NCBI GenBank assembly: GCA_023428885.1
Contig: JAEYWQ010000257.1
Location: 1 to 28,080, forward strand
Source of the DNA: Bacillota bacterium
Lineage (GTDB): Bacteria > Bacillota > Clostridia > Lachnospirales > Lachnospiraceae
DNA length: 28,080 nt
Reading direction: 5' to 3'
The notes under the pieces were generated by a model. That model was not told where the DNA came from, made no database searches, and saw only the letters and a list, made by a program, of their open reading frames with translations. Positions 14,627 to 23,248 of the stretch are shown in pieces (the stretch's first letter is position 1; each line of letters starts with the position of its first letter). The translations under genes and the position numbers were made by a program.

Positions 14627-16677
14627 TATATTTCACCCTCCTGCGTCATTTTTCTCAGCACATCTCTAACTTTTTGCATTGCCTGAGCAACTGTGCAATC
14701 ACCTAATTGTGCTCCTGCTACGCTCATGTGACCACCACCGCCAAGTTTCTCCATAACCACTTGAACATTCAACTCGTCAATGGATCTGGCACTAATATAG
14801 ATCTTTCCATTGAGCGCGGTAAATACAAAAGATGCTACAATATTATTAATCGTTAATAGTTCATTTGCTACCTGAGCACCTAGTACAGTTGGGCTGTCCA
14901 CTCCTTCACTTAGGCACTCTGCAAATGCAAATTTATCTAAGTATACTTCAGTAGAAGTAATCGCTTGTGCTTTCGCCATATAATCATTCATATCACTACG
15001 GAAGCTTTTTCTGATTCGAGTTACATCTGCTCCACTTCGACGTAAATAAGCTGCCGCTTCAAACGTACGTACACCTGTTTTAGTCAAGAAATTGTTCGTA
15101 TCTATCATAATACCAGAATACATTGCATCCGCTTCTGCTTGACGAAGTTTTAAGCCATCTCCAATGTATTGTAAAATCTCTGCTACCATCTCACAAGATG
15201 AGGAAGCATAAGGCTCGATGTATGATAATACCGCATTCTCCACCGCTTCACCCGTCTGTCTATGATGGTCTAATACTATGACTGTTTTTGCTATATTTAA
15301 CAATTCCGGACATTCTGTATAGTTCGGACGGTTTACATCAACTACAACCAATAATGTATTCACATCGGCAATTTCCAGGGCTTGCGCACTATTGATAATC
15401 ATATCCTCTTCATAATCTGGATTATTGACAAAACGTGTTAATAATGGACGTACAGATCTTGTAACTTCATTAATTACAATATGTGCCCGCTTACCAAGTG
15501 TCTTTGCAATACGATACACCCCTATCGCGGCACCAAAGGAATCCACGTCTCCGATGGAATGTCCCATAATAATTAATTTGTCCTTTGCCTCCACGAATTC
15601 CTTCAACGCATGCGCCTTTACACGTGCTTTTACTCGTGTATTCTTCTCAACGGACATACTCTTGCCACCATAGTAATTAATCTTGTCGCCTTCTTTAATT
15701 ACCGCTTGATCCCCCCCACGACCTAGGGCCAGATCAATGGCAGCACGTGCAAATTCATAACCTCGTTGATAAGATTCTGCATTCACGCCAAGACCCATGC
15801 TGATCGTTACCGACATCTCATTACCAATGTTAACGCTACGAACCTCCTCAAGGATGGAAAACTTGTTTGCCTGCAGCTGTTGCATGTATTTATTCTGAAA
15901 TACAAAGATATACTTATCCTTCTCTAACTTCTTAATTACTGCATCTATACTTTGCATATATTTATTAATTTTACGGTCTACTAATGCGGTTAATAAAGAA
16001 CGACGAACTTCATCAATACTCTCAAGAGCTTCCTCATAATTATCAATATATAACAAACCAACGATTTGCCTCTGATCTCTATTTTGCTTTTGTAAAGAAA
16101 CAATCTCAGTCTCATCATGTAAATACATTGCAATAAGATAGGAGGAATCGTTGTCCGCTTCTTCCATAAAGTAAGAATCATCTTCGAAATCAGGTATAAT
16201 TAATTTACGTAGAATGACACGATAATTTGATTTTTGATAGTTTAAATGAACTTCAACATCAAGCTCACTCACCGGAAGAATATCACAAGTAATCTCTGGG
16301 AAGATGCTATTAATCGCGTGTCTCGCTCTACGTTCTGATCCAATGATATCACAGAACTCATCGTTAGCCCACAGCATCTTACCAGTACTATCAAGAACCG
16401 CATATGGTAAGGAAAGTTCTTTTAATAACTTTGACTGAACCTGACCATAATTTGATGCAAATCGCACCATATCTCCAATAATACTCGTTCGTTTTACAAA
16501 GTATAAGGATACAGCTATTACAAAATAGAGAAGAATAAAGAATGCCATAACAATGCTAGCCTTATGATCAATGACATAAATACACATATTCATGGCAATG
16601 AGTAATGCTGTTAGCAATAGTGGCCAACGTAAATATGCTCTTATAGAACCATATAACTTTCTTCGATTTTTCATCAT
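14626..16677 (-). CDS. gdpP: Cyclic-di-AMP phosphodiesterase GdpP (DHH/DHHA1)
   Basis: Membrane-bound enzyme that hydrolyses c-di-AMP to pApA, affecting cell-wall stress and potassium homeostasis. It has 683 residues: two membrane helices (about 15-60), a degenerate PAS domain (about 85-150), a degenerate GGDEF domain (about 205-340, lacking GGDEF itself), then a DHH domain with GHSIGDVDSFGAAIG, a VVVDVNRP strand, LDHHRQ and MYSGIMIDTNNF, and DHHA1 with GGGGHMSVAGAQL. All metal-binding motifs are present. Two consecutive ATGs follow AAAGGAG; either may be used. First gene of the gdpP-rplI-dnaB operon. An extended -10 TGATATAAT (16720-16728) upstream is the probable promoter. Confidence 0.95.
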   Translation of the reverse strand: MMKNRRKLYGSIRAYLRWPLLLTALLIAMNMCIYVIDHKASIVMAFFILLYFVIAVSLYFVKRTSIIGDMVRFASNYGQVQSKLLKELSLPYAVLDSTGKMLWANDEFCDIIGSERRARHAINSIFPEITCDILPVSELDVEVHLNYQKSNYRVILRKLIIPDFEDDSYFMEEADNDSSYLIAMYLHDETEIVSLQKQNRDQRQIVGLLYIDNYEEALESIDEVRRSLLTALVDRKINKYMQSIDAVIKKLEKDKYIFVFQNKYMQQLQANKFSILEEVRSVNIGNEMSVTISMGLGVNAESYQRGYEFARAAIDLALGRGGDQAVIKEGDKINYYGGKSMSVEKNTRVKARVKAHALKEFVEAKDKLIIMGHSIGDVDSFGAAIGVYRIAKTLGKRAHIVINEVTRSVRPLLTRFVNNPDYEEDMIINSAQALEIADVNTLLVVVDVNRPNYTECPELLNIAKTVIVLDHHRQTGEAVENAVLSYIEPYASSSCEMVAEILQYIGDGLKLRQAEADAMYSGIMIDTNNFLTKTGVRTFEAAAYLRRSGADVTRIRKSFRSDMNDYMAKAQAITSTEVYLDKFAFAECLSEGVDSPTVLGAQVANELLTINNIVASFVFTALNGKIYISARSIDELNVQVVMEKLGGGGHMSVAGAQLGDCTVAQAMQKVRDVLRKMTQEGEI

Positions 16678-16719
16678 CCTGCTCCTTTAACAACCCAAAG
16701 TACTGCAATTGTAACTGTC

Positions 16720-16728
16720 ATTATATCA
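16720..16728 (-). promoter_or_regulatory. Probable gdpP operon promoter
   Basis: Minus-strand TGATATAAT is an extended -10 about 43 nt from the start codon. No good -35 lies at 17 nt; a TTGACC lies too close (8 nt). Confidence 0.5.
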
Positions 16729-16792
16729 TAACAGGTCAATAATTAAAAGGTAATTATTTTGAACACATAGGAAATTCAGATGAAATCACAAA

Positions 16793-16863
16793 TCAAAGAG
16801 GTTATCTCATTGATTATGACAAGGGGACATGTCTCCTTGCCACATATAAGATAACCTCTTTGA
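16793..16863. terminator. Two-stage hairpin after the beta-lactamase-like gene
   Basis: Outer arms TCAAAGAGGTTATCT (16793-16807) and the exact complement (16849-16863), with an inner near-palindrome AAGGGGACA/TGTCTCCTT (16821-16838). It starts 9 nt after the stop codon of the hydrolase gene, as expected for its terminator. The best T-run (GACTTTTTAAC), however, is on the plus strand; on the minus strand only TTTGATTT follows. Either termination is bidirectional or this is a structural element. Confidence 0.6.
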
Positions 16864-16872
16864 CTTTTTAAC

Positions 16873-18063
16873 TTATAGTGAATCTGCTAAAAGATTATGA
16901 ATCTTTTTGGTAGTCGGTGTTGTTCCTGTATTTATCTTTGAAATAAAGTATAGAAATACTGCCTTATTCTCAGGATCGATTGCCAAATAAGGTCCAGTCC
17001 AACCATCCCATCCAAACGTACCTGCTTTGGAATTCAGACCTGCAGTCTGTGAATCTTCTAGTACACGAACTAAAAATCCATAACCAAAGCCAAGCAGACT
17101 ATCCCAGTTGTAAGTTTTCTTTTGCTCTTTGGTCAGATAGTTCTGCTTCATGGTGTGAAATGTCTCAGGTTGAATAATAGTCTTTCCCTCATAACTTCCT
17201 TCGTTTAACAGCATCTGTGCAAACTTTGCATAATCGAGAATCGTAGACACGATACCTGCTCCACCTGATTCAAAGCCTGGTTTTTGATCCATTGGAAAGA
17301 TCGAAAGATTAAGTCCATCGTATGGCTTCAATAGCTTGCTATGATCATCATATTCATAAACAGTAGCCATACGTTCCTGTTTATCTTTTGGAACATAAAA
17401 TCCTGTATCCCTCATTCCTAATGGCTCAAATAGATACCTTCTTAAAAACTCAGAATATCTCATACCAGAAACCACTTCCACTACTGCACCTAATACATCT
17501 GCGCAGGAACCATATCTCCACTGTTCCCCTGGTTGGAATGCCAAAGGACAAGTTCCCATTTGGTTAATGAAGTCCAGTGTAGTTGTTACCTTCCCAGAAG
17601 AAAAATCCCTGTTATATTGATCATAAATCTCACCCATAAGTTTCCCTGAAATCGTTTCCCCATCCGGATAAACCACACCAGCAGTCATTGTTAGCAGGTC
17701 AAAGATTGTAACTTCTCTATTCGATGGAATTAAGTCCCCATCACTTTCTACCTTAGGCTGTAAAAAGGAAGGTAAATATAAAGAAAGATCATCGGTTAAC
17801 TTTAACTTTCCTTGATCCACTAAGATAAGAATAGCTACTGCCGTAATCGGTTTTGAAAGTGAGTATAGACGAAAAATGGAATCCAAAGTCAACTCTTGAT
17901 TCTTTTCTATATTTGCCATACCAAAGCTATGTTCATAGACTGTTCGACCATCTTTGATTGCTAAGACATTCGCACCAGCCAAAAAACCTGCCTGAATCTC
18001 GGCCTCAATAACCTGCTTAATTTGCTCATGATGTTTCACCATCCCAGTACCCGTCCTTTTCAT
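16873..18063 (-). CDS. Serine beta-lactamase-like hydrolase (class C / family VIII esterase type)
   Basis: A 396-residue protein of the beta-lactamase/transpeptidase fold. The nucleophile motif is S68-L-S-K71 (SxxK) in RLYSLSKPITA. The usual YxN is Y184-G-S, and the KTG box appears replaced by a GWDGWTG stretch near the C-terminus. These changes are usual in family VIII carboxylesterases and other non-lactamase members, so an esterase or D-aminopeptidase-like role is more likely than antibiotic resistance. No signal peptide is visible, suggesting a cytoplasmic enzyme. The first ATG (18063) has no good ribosome site and an ATG eight codons in is an alternative. Single-gene unit. Confidence 0.82.
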   Translation of the reverse strand: MKRTGTGMVKHHEQIKQVIEAEIQAGFLAGANVLAIKDGRTVYEHSFGMANIEKNQELTLDSIFRLYSLSKPITAVAILILVDQGKLKLTDDLSLYLPSFLQPKVESDGDLIPSNREVTIFDLLTMTAGVVYPDGETISGKLMGEIYDQYNRDFSSGKVTTTLDFINQMGTCPLAFQPGEQWRYGSCADVLGAVVEVVSGMRYSEFLRRYLFEPLGMRDTGFYVPKDKQERMATVYEYDDHSKLLKPYDGLNLSIFPMDQKPGFESGGAGIVSTILDYAKFAQMLLNEGSYEGKTIIQPETFHTMKQNYLTKEQKKTYNWDSLLGFGYGFLVRVLEDSQTAGLNSKAGTFGWDGWTGPYLAIDPENKAVFLYFISKINTGTTPTTKKIHNLLADSL

Positions 18064-18092
18064 ATTAGTTTAGTTAATAAATTTATAGTTTG

Positions 18093-18143
18093 ATTCTACA
18101 ATAAGTAGAGTGAGATTGCAAGTAGAGTGAGATTGCAAGTAGA
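18093..18143 (-). promoter_or_regulatory. Probable hydrolase promoter within a 17-bp tandem repeat
   Basis: The 17-nt unit AAGTAGAGTGAGATTGC occurs twice in tandem (18103-18119 and 18120-18136), with a partial third copy to 18143. On the minus strand TTGCAA (18116-18121) at the unit junction lies 17 nt from TAGAAT (18093-18098), giving a plausible -35/-10 pair about 30 nt from the start codon. The duplication therefore sits on the promoter. Confidence 0.5.
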
Positions 18144-18149
18144 CAGAAC

Positions 18150-18185
18150 AAAGAGCCCCCTACCCTTAACGGTAAAGATCTCTTT
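18150..18185 (-). terminator. Terminator left from a lost minus-strand gene
   Basis: Minus strand: AAAGAG paired with CTCTTT, and an inner CTTTACC/GGTAGGG stem with two G-U pairs, followed by TTTGTTCTG. It lies 32 nt after the stop codon of the gene remnant at 18218. No intact gene ends here. Confidence 0.6.
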
Positions 18186-18217
18186 TCTTTGCTCTTACTT
18201 TTTTTATTTAATCTTAG

Positions 18218-18313
18218 CTAATTTACCACAACATTATATACCGCTTTCAAAGGTCCATACATTACGGTCAGCTTAGCTTTACCTTTTCCTACACCCTTAA
18301 TATCACCAAAATA
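18218..18313 (-). pseudogene. 3' remnant of an Ig-like (BIG2-type) surface protein gene
   Basis: The minus strand reads an open stretch ending in TAG at 18218-18220. Its last 31 codons include FGDIKGVGKGKAKLTVMYGP and then LKAVYNVVVN. The pattern 'G-x-IKGVGKGKAxLTVxYG...V' is that of the end of a bacterial Ig-like group 2 repeat, the usual C-terminal end of secreted clostridial proteins. The frame stays open only to about 18361, where a stop occurs, and has no start codon or ribosome site. With the terminator just downstream, this looks like the tail of a deleted gene. The queT promoter overlaps the broken end. Identification is by eye. Confidence 0.55.
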
Positions 18314-18339
18314 AGAGTTAATGAAAAATAGAGTAGCGC

Positions 18340-18368
18340 TTGCATTTTTTATTGAAATAAGTTATAGT
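18340..18368 (+). promoter_or_regulatory. queT promoter
   Basis: TTGCAT (18340-18345), a 17-nt spacer and TATAGT (18363-18368). Transcription would start near 18375, giving a 90-nt leader that contains the riboswitch. Confidence 0.75.
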
Positions 18369-18373
18369 GTATA

Positions 18374-18458
18374 GTGCTGAAATCCCTACAAACAGGCTTT
18401 TCAGCACATACCTATCGTGTGTTCGAGACCTTCCACACGTAAAACAAAACTAAAGGAG
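18374..18458 (+). promoter_or_regulatory. preQ1-I-type riboswitch in the queT leader
   Basis: The second of two hairpins fits preQ1-I: P1 CGTGTG/CACACG (18416-18421 and 18434-18439), loop TTCGAGACCTTC with the UUCnAG start and a terminal C as in the ligand-pairing position, then the A-rich tail TAAAACAAAACTAAAGGAG (18440-18458), which includes the ribosome site. The tail can pair with the loop (AG/CU, as in the known pseudoknot), hiding the ribosome site when preQ1 is bound. A separate upstream hairpin, GTGCTGAAA/TTTCAGCAC (18374-18407), is not part of the minimal aptamer. The gene controlled is a known partner of this riboswitch. Confidence 0.72.
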
Positions 18459-18464
18459 ACTAAT

Positions 18465-18953
18465 ATGTCAAACAGAAAAATCATATTTATCACACAGGCT
18501 GCAATGATTGCAACCCTCTATGTCGTGCTGACTTTTATCGCCAATCTATTAGGAATGGCGTCAGGAGTTATTCAAGTACGTCTATCTGAAGCCCTGACCA
18601 TACTTCCCTTCTTCACCCCTGCTGCCATCCCTGGCGTAACGATTGGTTGTCTGCTCAGTAATATCTTAACCGGTTGTAGCTTACTAGACATTATCTTTGG
18701 TAGCTTAGCAACTCTGATAGGAACTGTTGGTAGTTATTTCTTAAGAAAAAACAAGTTCCTCATCCCACTCCCACCAATTATAGCAAACACCATTATTGTT
18801 CCATGGGTACTTAGAATTAGTTATGATGTACCAGACGCGATTCCTTATATGATGTTGACTGTGGGAATTGGTGAAATCATCTCTTGCGGAATTCTTGGGC
18901 TTGCATTGTTATCTGTACTTAAGAAATATAGGCATCAGATATTCAGGGTGTAA
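18465..18953 (+). CDS. queT: QueT family transporter (queuosine precursor uptake)
   Basis: A 162-residue membrane protein of the QueT family, the substrate-binding S component of an ECF-type transporter taking up preQ0/preQ1 or queuosine precursors. The N-terminal stretch TQAAMIATLYVVLTFI, the motif VQVRLSEALTILPFFTPAAIPGV-like segment and five or so hydrophobic helices are characteristic. The ATG at 18465 is used because the ribosome site AAAGGAG (end of the riboswitch tail) is 6 nt upstream; the longer frame to 18417 would run through the aptamer. The ECF energising module is not in this window. Expression should fall when preQ1 is plentiful. Confidence 0.88.
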   Translation: MSNRKIIFITQAAMIATLYVVLTFIANLLGMASGVIQVRLSEALTILPFFTPAAIPGVTIGCLLSNILTGCSLLDIIFGSLATLIGTVGSYFLRKNKFLIPLPPIIANTIIVPWVLRISYDVPDAIPYMMLTVGIGEIISCGILGLALLSVLKKYRHQIFRV

Positions 18954-18969
18954 ACATAGTTTTTAAAAC

Positions 18970-19014
18970 AAAGAACCGTCATTGCTTTTTTACAGGCAAT
19001 GACGGTTCTTTTTA
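18970..19014 (+). terminator. queT terminator
   Basis: Perfect 16-bp stem AAAGAACCGTCATTGC / GCAATGACGGTTCTTT around a 10-nt loop, followed by further Ts. It starts 16 nt after the stop codon. The A-run on the left arm would also allow termination from the minus side, though the UvrA-like gene ends at 19053. Confidence 0.92.
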
Positions 19015-19052
19015 TGACAAGTAAGGCAGCTTGCTGACTCATCTTGTTTGTA

Positions 19053-21926
19053 TTACTTGCCAAGCACCTGTTTTAAGTACTTCCCTGTATAAGACTCCTT
19101 CACCTTTGCCACCTGCTCTGGTGTACCCTCTGCTACCACATATCCGCCCTTTGCTCCGCCTTCTGGACCCATATCAATGATATAATCGGCGGACTTAATC
19201 ACATCCAAATGGTGTTCAATCACGATTACAGAGTGACCTTGATCTACCAGCTTATTCAAACAAATCAATAACTTAGCTATGTCTGATAAGTGAAGTCCTG
19301 TAGTCGGTTCATCCAGGATATAGAGATTATGAGCACCTCTCTTAATTTTCGATAACTCATAGGCTAGTTTTACTCTCTGGGCTTCACCTCCAGACAGGGT
19401 AGTGGAACTTTGCCCAAGACAGAGATATCCAAGTCCAAGCTCTTGCATAATCTTTAGTTTATGCTTTAGATAGGTATGCTCTTGAAAGAATTCCAGCGCT
19501 TCTTCTACCGTCATGTTAAGAACATCAGCAATACTTTTGCCATGGTACTTCACTTCCAGACCTTCTTCGCTATAACGCATTCCCTTACACATTGGACAGA
19601 TGGTTTCAATATCCGCCATAAACTGCAAGTTAGTCACAATAATACCGTCCCCTGAACAATGTTCACACCGTGTACCATTGGCATGGGTCAAACTAAAATC
19701 AAGTGCTGTGTAGCCTCGCTCCTCTGCTGATTGCTGGGACGCGAATAAGTCTCTGATCTTATCAAAGATGCCAATATAAGTTGCAGGATTCGACTTACTG
19801 TTTCTACCGATTGGAGTCTGATCAATATTAATCACATTATTGATCTGGTCAGAACCGAATAGGAAGTCATGTTTACCCGGCATAATGCGGGCTCCAGTCT
19901 TATCCACCTTTAGCTGCTTAAAGAGAATCTCATTGATTAAAGAACTCTTACCAGAACCCGAAACTCCAGTAATACAAAGGAAAACCCCAAGTGGAATATC
20001 AAGGTCAACCTCTTTTAAGTTGTTTTCTCTAGCACCTTGAATGGAGAGGAAGTTGTCACCAAGATTTCTTCTCTTCTTCGGAATTTCAATGCTTGCTCTA
20101 CCTGATAAGTATTGGCCTGTAGCTGAGCTACTCTCTCTCATAATATCATCGATGCTACCGCTAGCAACTACATTACCCCCATGAATCCCTGGGCCAGGGC
20201 CTATCTCGATAATATGGTCTGCACTACGAATGGTATCCAGATCATGTTCTACTACAATCACCGTATTTCCAATATCACGCAGCTTTTTCATGGTCTCAAT
20301 TACCTTATCAGAATCTCTCGGATGTAGCCCAATGCTAGGTTCATCCATGACGTATAGCATACCCATCAGTTCACTACTGATCTGAGTAGACATCTTGATT
20401 CTCTGCATCTCTCCACCAGACATACTATCGCTTCTTCTTCCTAAGTTGATATAATGTAAGCCTATATCAATCAATAACCCGATTCGATTTAAAATCTCAC
20501 GAATGATAGTTTCAGCCACATCCCTAATATCGACTGGGAAGGTTAGTGCTTGTAAAAACTCATAAATCTCCGGTAACTGCATTCTACTAAGTTCGTCAAT
20601 ATTTTTGCCACCAACTGTAACTTGAAGACGCTGTTTCTTAAGTCTAGCCCCATGACATTCTGGACATATTTTTTCGATCATACAATCCTTAAGAAAGGCT
20701 GGTTCAAAGGCTTCTGCAGTAGAAGACTTGCGAATATACTGACGATACCAATGCTCCATCTCGTGAACATAACCCCAGAAAGGCATCTCTCTACCAACAA
20801 TCCAGTTTCTCTTCTTGGCATCTGGCGGCTGCTGCATCAACACAGTTTCCCCCTTAGTTCCATAGAAAAGCAGATCAATGATATCATTTGGAAGTTCATT
20901 AAAGGGAGTATCCAAACTAAAATTGTACTGCTGCGATAAACTGTATAACATAATTCCTCGGTAACTATCTTTCCCATTGATGTTGTAAACTGTGCTCTTT
21001 AATGCACCCTTATTCAAGCTCTTCTCTGGTGCCACCACAAGAAAGCGGGGTTCTACTACATAAGACATACCTACACCCATACAGGTGTGACATGCGCTGG
21101 CTGCTGTATTGAAGGAGAAATGAAAGGGTTGCATATCGCAGAGAAACATGTGATGTTCTGGGCAGGCAAAGCCCTCATAAAATCCAGCAACTGCTTCACC
21201 AATGATCTCAACCTTAATCATTATATCCTCTTCCAAAGAAAGCATGGCTGCTTCAATAGACTTGGTGATCTGAATATAGGAATCCTTTTTTAATGTAAAA
21301 CGGTCTATAATTAGTTCCATCTGATAAGTCTTAGTCTCATCAAGTTCCTTCTTATCTGCAAGAGAAAAGGGAGTCCCATTCACCATCAGGTTTTTAAACC
21401 CTTTTTCTCTATACTGTTGAAAAGTATAATTATAGTCTTCACCGTAGATTTTATAGACTGGTGCCCGAAGTTCTATTACAGTCCCCATTGGCAGGGAAGT
21501 AATACGCTCTGCGATCTGAGCTGCTGATAGCTGCTTTAGGGGATGATCACATTCCGGACATTTTCCCACACCAGCGGTAGCATATAAAAGTCTTAGGTAG
21601 TCGTTAATATCCGTAACGGTACCCACGGTAGAACGAGGATTGTTATTTCCCTTCTTCTGTTCAATGGCGATCACTGGAGATAGGCCTCTTACATAATCCA
21701 CTTTTGCCTTTTTTAATTGACTGATACGACTCTTAGCAAAGTTAGAAATGGAATCAAGAAAGCGTCTCTGTCCTTCTCCATAGATGACATCAAAGGCGAG
21801 AGAAGACTTTCCCGAACCTGAAACTCCGGTGATTACCGTAAGTTTATCTCTCGGTATCTCAACGGAAATATTCTTTAAGTTATTTTGCTTTGCTCCGGAT
21901 ATTTCAATTGTAGAACGAACTGACAT
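19053..21926 (-). CDS. UvrA-like ABC ATPase (excinuclease subunit A paralogue)
   Basis: A 957-residue tandem ABC protein. Both ATPase halves are complete: Walker A GVSGSGKSSLAFD (near 33) and GVSGSGKSSLINE (C-terminal half), signatures SMSGGEMQR and TLSGGEAQR, Walker B LYVMDEPSIGLH and LYILDEPTTGLH. Zinc cysteines appear as CPEC, ACHTCMGVG, and CEHCSGDG with CPMCKG. The QKKGNNNPRSTVGT loop and a somewhat shortened UvrB-binding region differ from housekeeping UvrA, so this is probably a UvrA2-like paralogue for DNA damage or drug tolerance. Direct repair activity is uncertain. AAAGGAG precedes the ATG. It lies 13 nt after the nucleotidyltransferase gene, forming a two-gene operon. Confidence 0.88.
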   Translation of the reverse strand: MSVRSTIEISGAKQNNLKNISVEIPRDKLTVITGVSGSGKSSLAFDVIYGEGQRRFLDSISNFAKSRISQLKKAKVDYVRGLSPVIAIEQKKGNNNPRSTVGTVTDINDYLRLLYATAGVGKCPECDHPLKQLSAAQIAERITSLPMGTVIELRAPVYKIYGEDYNYTFQQYREKGFKNLMVNGTPFSLADKKELDETKTYQMELIIDRFTLKKDSYIQITKSIEAAMLSLEEDIMIKVEIIGEAVAGFYEGFACPEHHMFLCDMQPFHFSFNTAASACHTCMGVGMSYVVEPRFLVVAPEKSLNKGALKSTVYNINGKDSYRGIMLYSLSQQYNFSLDTPFNELPNDIIDLLFYGTKGETVLMQQPPDAKKRNWIVGREMPFWGYVHEMEHWYRQYIRKSSTAEAFEPAFLKDCMIEKICPECHGARLKKQRLQVTVGGKNIDELSRMQLPEIYEFLQALTFPVDIRDVAETIIREILNRIGLLIDIGLHYINLGRRSDSMSGGEMQRIKMSTQISSELMGMLYVMDEPSIGLHPRDSDKVIETMKKLRDIGNTVIVVEHDLDTIRSADHIIEIGPGPGIHGGNVVASGSIDDIMRESSSATGQYLSGRASIEIPKKRRNLGDNFLSIQGARENNLKEVDLDIPLGVFLCITGVSGSGKSSLINEILFKQLKVDKTGARIMPGKHDFLFGSDQINNVINIDQTPIGRNSKSNPATYIGIFDKIRDLFASQQSAEERGYTALDFSLTHANGTRCEHCSGDGIIVTNLQFMADIETICPMCKGMRYSEEGLEVKYHGKSIADVLNMTVEEALEFFQEHTYLKHKLKIMQELGLGYLCLGQSSTTLSGGEAQRVKLAYELSKIKRGAHNLYILDEPTTGLHLSDIAKLLICLNKLVDQGHSVIVIEHHLDVIKSADYIIDMGPEGGAKGGYVVAEGTPEQVAKVKESYTGKYLKQVLGK

Positions 21927-21939
21927 AATTGCGCTCCTT

Positions 21940-22878
21940 TCATTTCCAATTCAGATATTGATAAGCAATCTCTTCCACTGCTAATCTGCTTTTTGGGGTA
22001 ATCTTAATTGTCTGGGATACCTTGGCGATAACCCCCTTATCCGCCAGATAGTCTAGAATCCCAATGATAAAGTGACTTTCTGTCTTAAAGTATTTCGTAA
22101 TCATGGTAACTGTCTTCATTTCTTGATCGGACATATACCTAATCAATGGTTGCTTGATGATATCCAGATGCTGCTCTATATACTGGTCAATTCTGTCGAT
22201 GGCAGCAAGAATTTCATCCCTACTATAGTGATGTGACATAGCGTTCTGATAATAAATAGAAATCAGTTCAGGATTAATGGCGGCTGCTTTCACAATGGCC
22301 TCTCTTGTAGGAATCTCGCCAGATAGGCAAACTTCCATCCTTGCAATGACTTCTGCTGCCTTTAGCAAATAATACTGGGCATAGAGTGAATCCTTCTTTA
22401 CCTTTATCCACTTAAGGCATTTTTCATTATAGTACACCAGCTCACAAGCCAAATAAAATATGTTCTCCTCCAGGTCATCCTGCCCGACCTTCTTAAAATC
22501 ATCAAAATACTCGTACAAGCTATCGTCCGTAGAGTACACAATGCTAGCTTTCGCAAAATAGGAATGCATAAAGCCGCCTCCACCAAGACTTTCTAGATAT
22601 CGTTTAAATCCACTTCTTGTAGTGATAGCAACATTAATGGTAATGTCGTCCTCCACAATACAGAAAGAATCGTTTTTTAACACCTGATCCCTCACAACAA
22701 CGGTAGTATCAATATCACTTTTTTCCCAAACCTGATCGTAAGCTAAACTGCCACCGATAATAACAGCTACTACATTAATATCGCATTTTATCTTCTCTAC
22801 AAAGCTTTCGGCTGCTGCTTTGTAACGTAGTGTCAAATCCTCTTGTTGATTCTGTTCCATAGACTCTAAAACCTCCAT
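21940..22878 (-). CDS. Nucleotidyltransferase-fold protein (Pol beta superfamily)
   Basis: 312 residues. The N-terminal third is a nucleotidyltransferase fold with the signature G42-G-S44 ... S54-D-I-D57. The third acidic residue, normally on the strand after this, is not obvious (TINVAIT). If that strand is correctly aligned, catalytic activity may be altered or lost. The C-terminal part is helical and may bind a substrate, as in antibiotic-modifying nucleotidyltransferases. The substrate is unknown. The start at 22878 has AAGGA 7 nt upstream; an ATG six codons later has GGAGG at a long spacing. It is the first gene of the operon with the UvrA-like ATPase and is divergent from an AraC-type regulator. 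Confidence 0.75.
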   Translation of the reverse strand: MEVLESMEQNQQEDLTLRYKAAAESFVEKIKCDINVVAVIIGGSLAYDQVWEKSDIDTTVVVRDQVLKNDSFCIVEDDITINVAITTRSGFKRYLESLGGGGFMHSYFAKASIVYSTDDSLYEYFDDFKKVGQDDLEENIFYLACELVYYNEKCLKWIKVKKDSLYAQYYLLKAAEVIARMEVCLSGEIPTREAIVKAAAINPELISIYYQNAMSHHYSRDEILAAIDRIDQYIEQHLDIIKQPLIRYMSDQEMKTVTMITKYFKTESHFIIGILDYLADKGVIAKVSQTIKITPKSRLAVEEIAYQYLNWK

Positions 22879-22962
22879 TCACAAATCCTTAATAAAGTAA
22901 AGTGCAATTAACCAAGATCCGCACGCACTACATACAACTCTTTACACGCAACGCATGGTATC

Positions 22963-23034
22963 ATTATACATTTGTGTATAATGTTTACACGACAAAAATT
23001 GCGGTGTTTGGGTAAGAGACAGGACAAAAATTGC
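22963..23034 (-). promoter_or_regulatory. Promoter and candidate operator of the nucleotidyltransferase-UvrA-like operon
   Basis: Minus-strand TATAAT (22963-22968), with no good -35 at the usual distance. Just upstream, two exact copies of GACAAAAATTGC (plus-strand reading) lie at 22991-23002 and 23023-23034, 32 bp apart (three helical turns). Weak -35 plus upstream direct repeats is the layout of promoters driven by AraC-type activators, and one such gene is divergent here. Confidence 0.5.
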
Positions 23035-23081
23035 TCAGTTTTATTTAACCAAACTCTCTTCTATTCACAAGGTATCAGCTA

Positions 23082-23090
23082 TGGTATAAT
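23082..23090 (+). promoter_or_regulatory. Probable promoter of the AraC-type gene
   Basis: TGGTATAAT is a perfect extended -10; the -35 is weak. The leader would be about 240 nt. Confidence 0.5.
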
Positions 23091-23248
23091 GGTAAAACAA
23101 TCCATATGTTCTATAAACTAAGCGCAACTCGGGATCATTAATCACAATGACTCGTAAAGCTATACTTTGCACACGAAAGAAAAATAGTCTCGTAATGATG
23201 AAAGAAAACAGACTAAGATATCAGAAATAAAAATGCAATCATTAGATG

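Noticed and set aside
15990..16181. Minus-strand ORF inside gdpP in another frame
   Set aside because: Lies wholly within the well-supported gdpP frame.
19053..21926. Housekeeping UvrA
   Set aside because: The QKKGNNNPRST loop, the altered zinc-finger region and the isolated position away from uvrB favour a paralogue; not excluded without a genome search.
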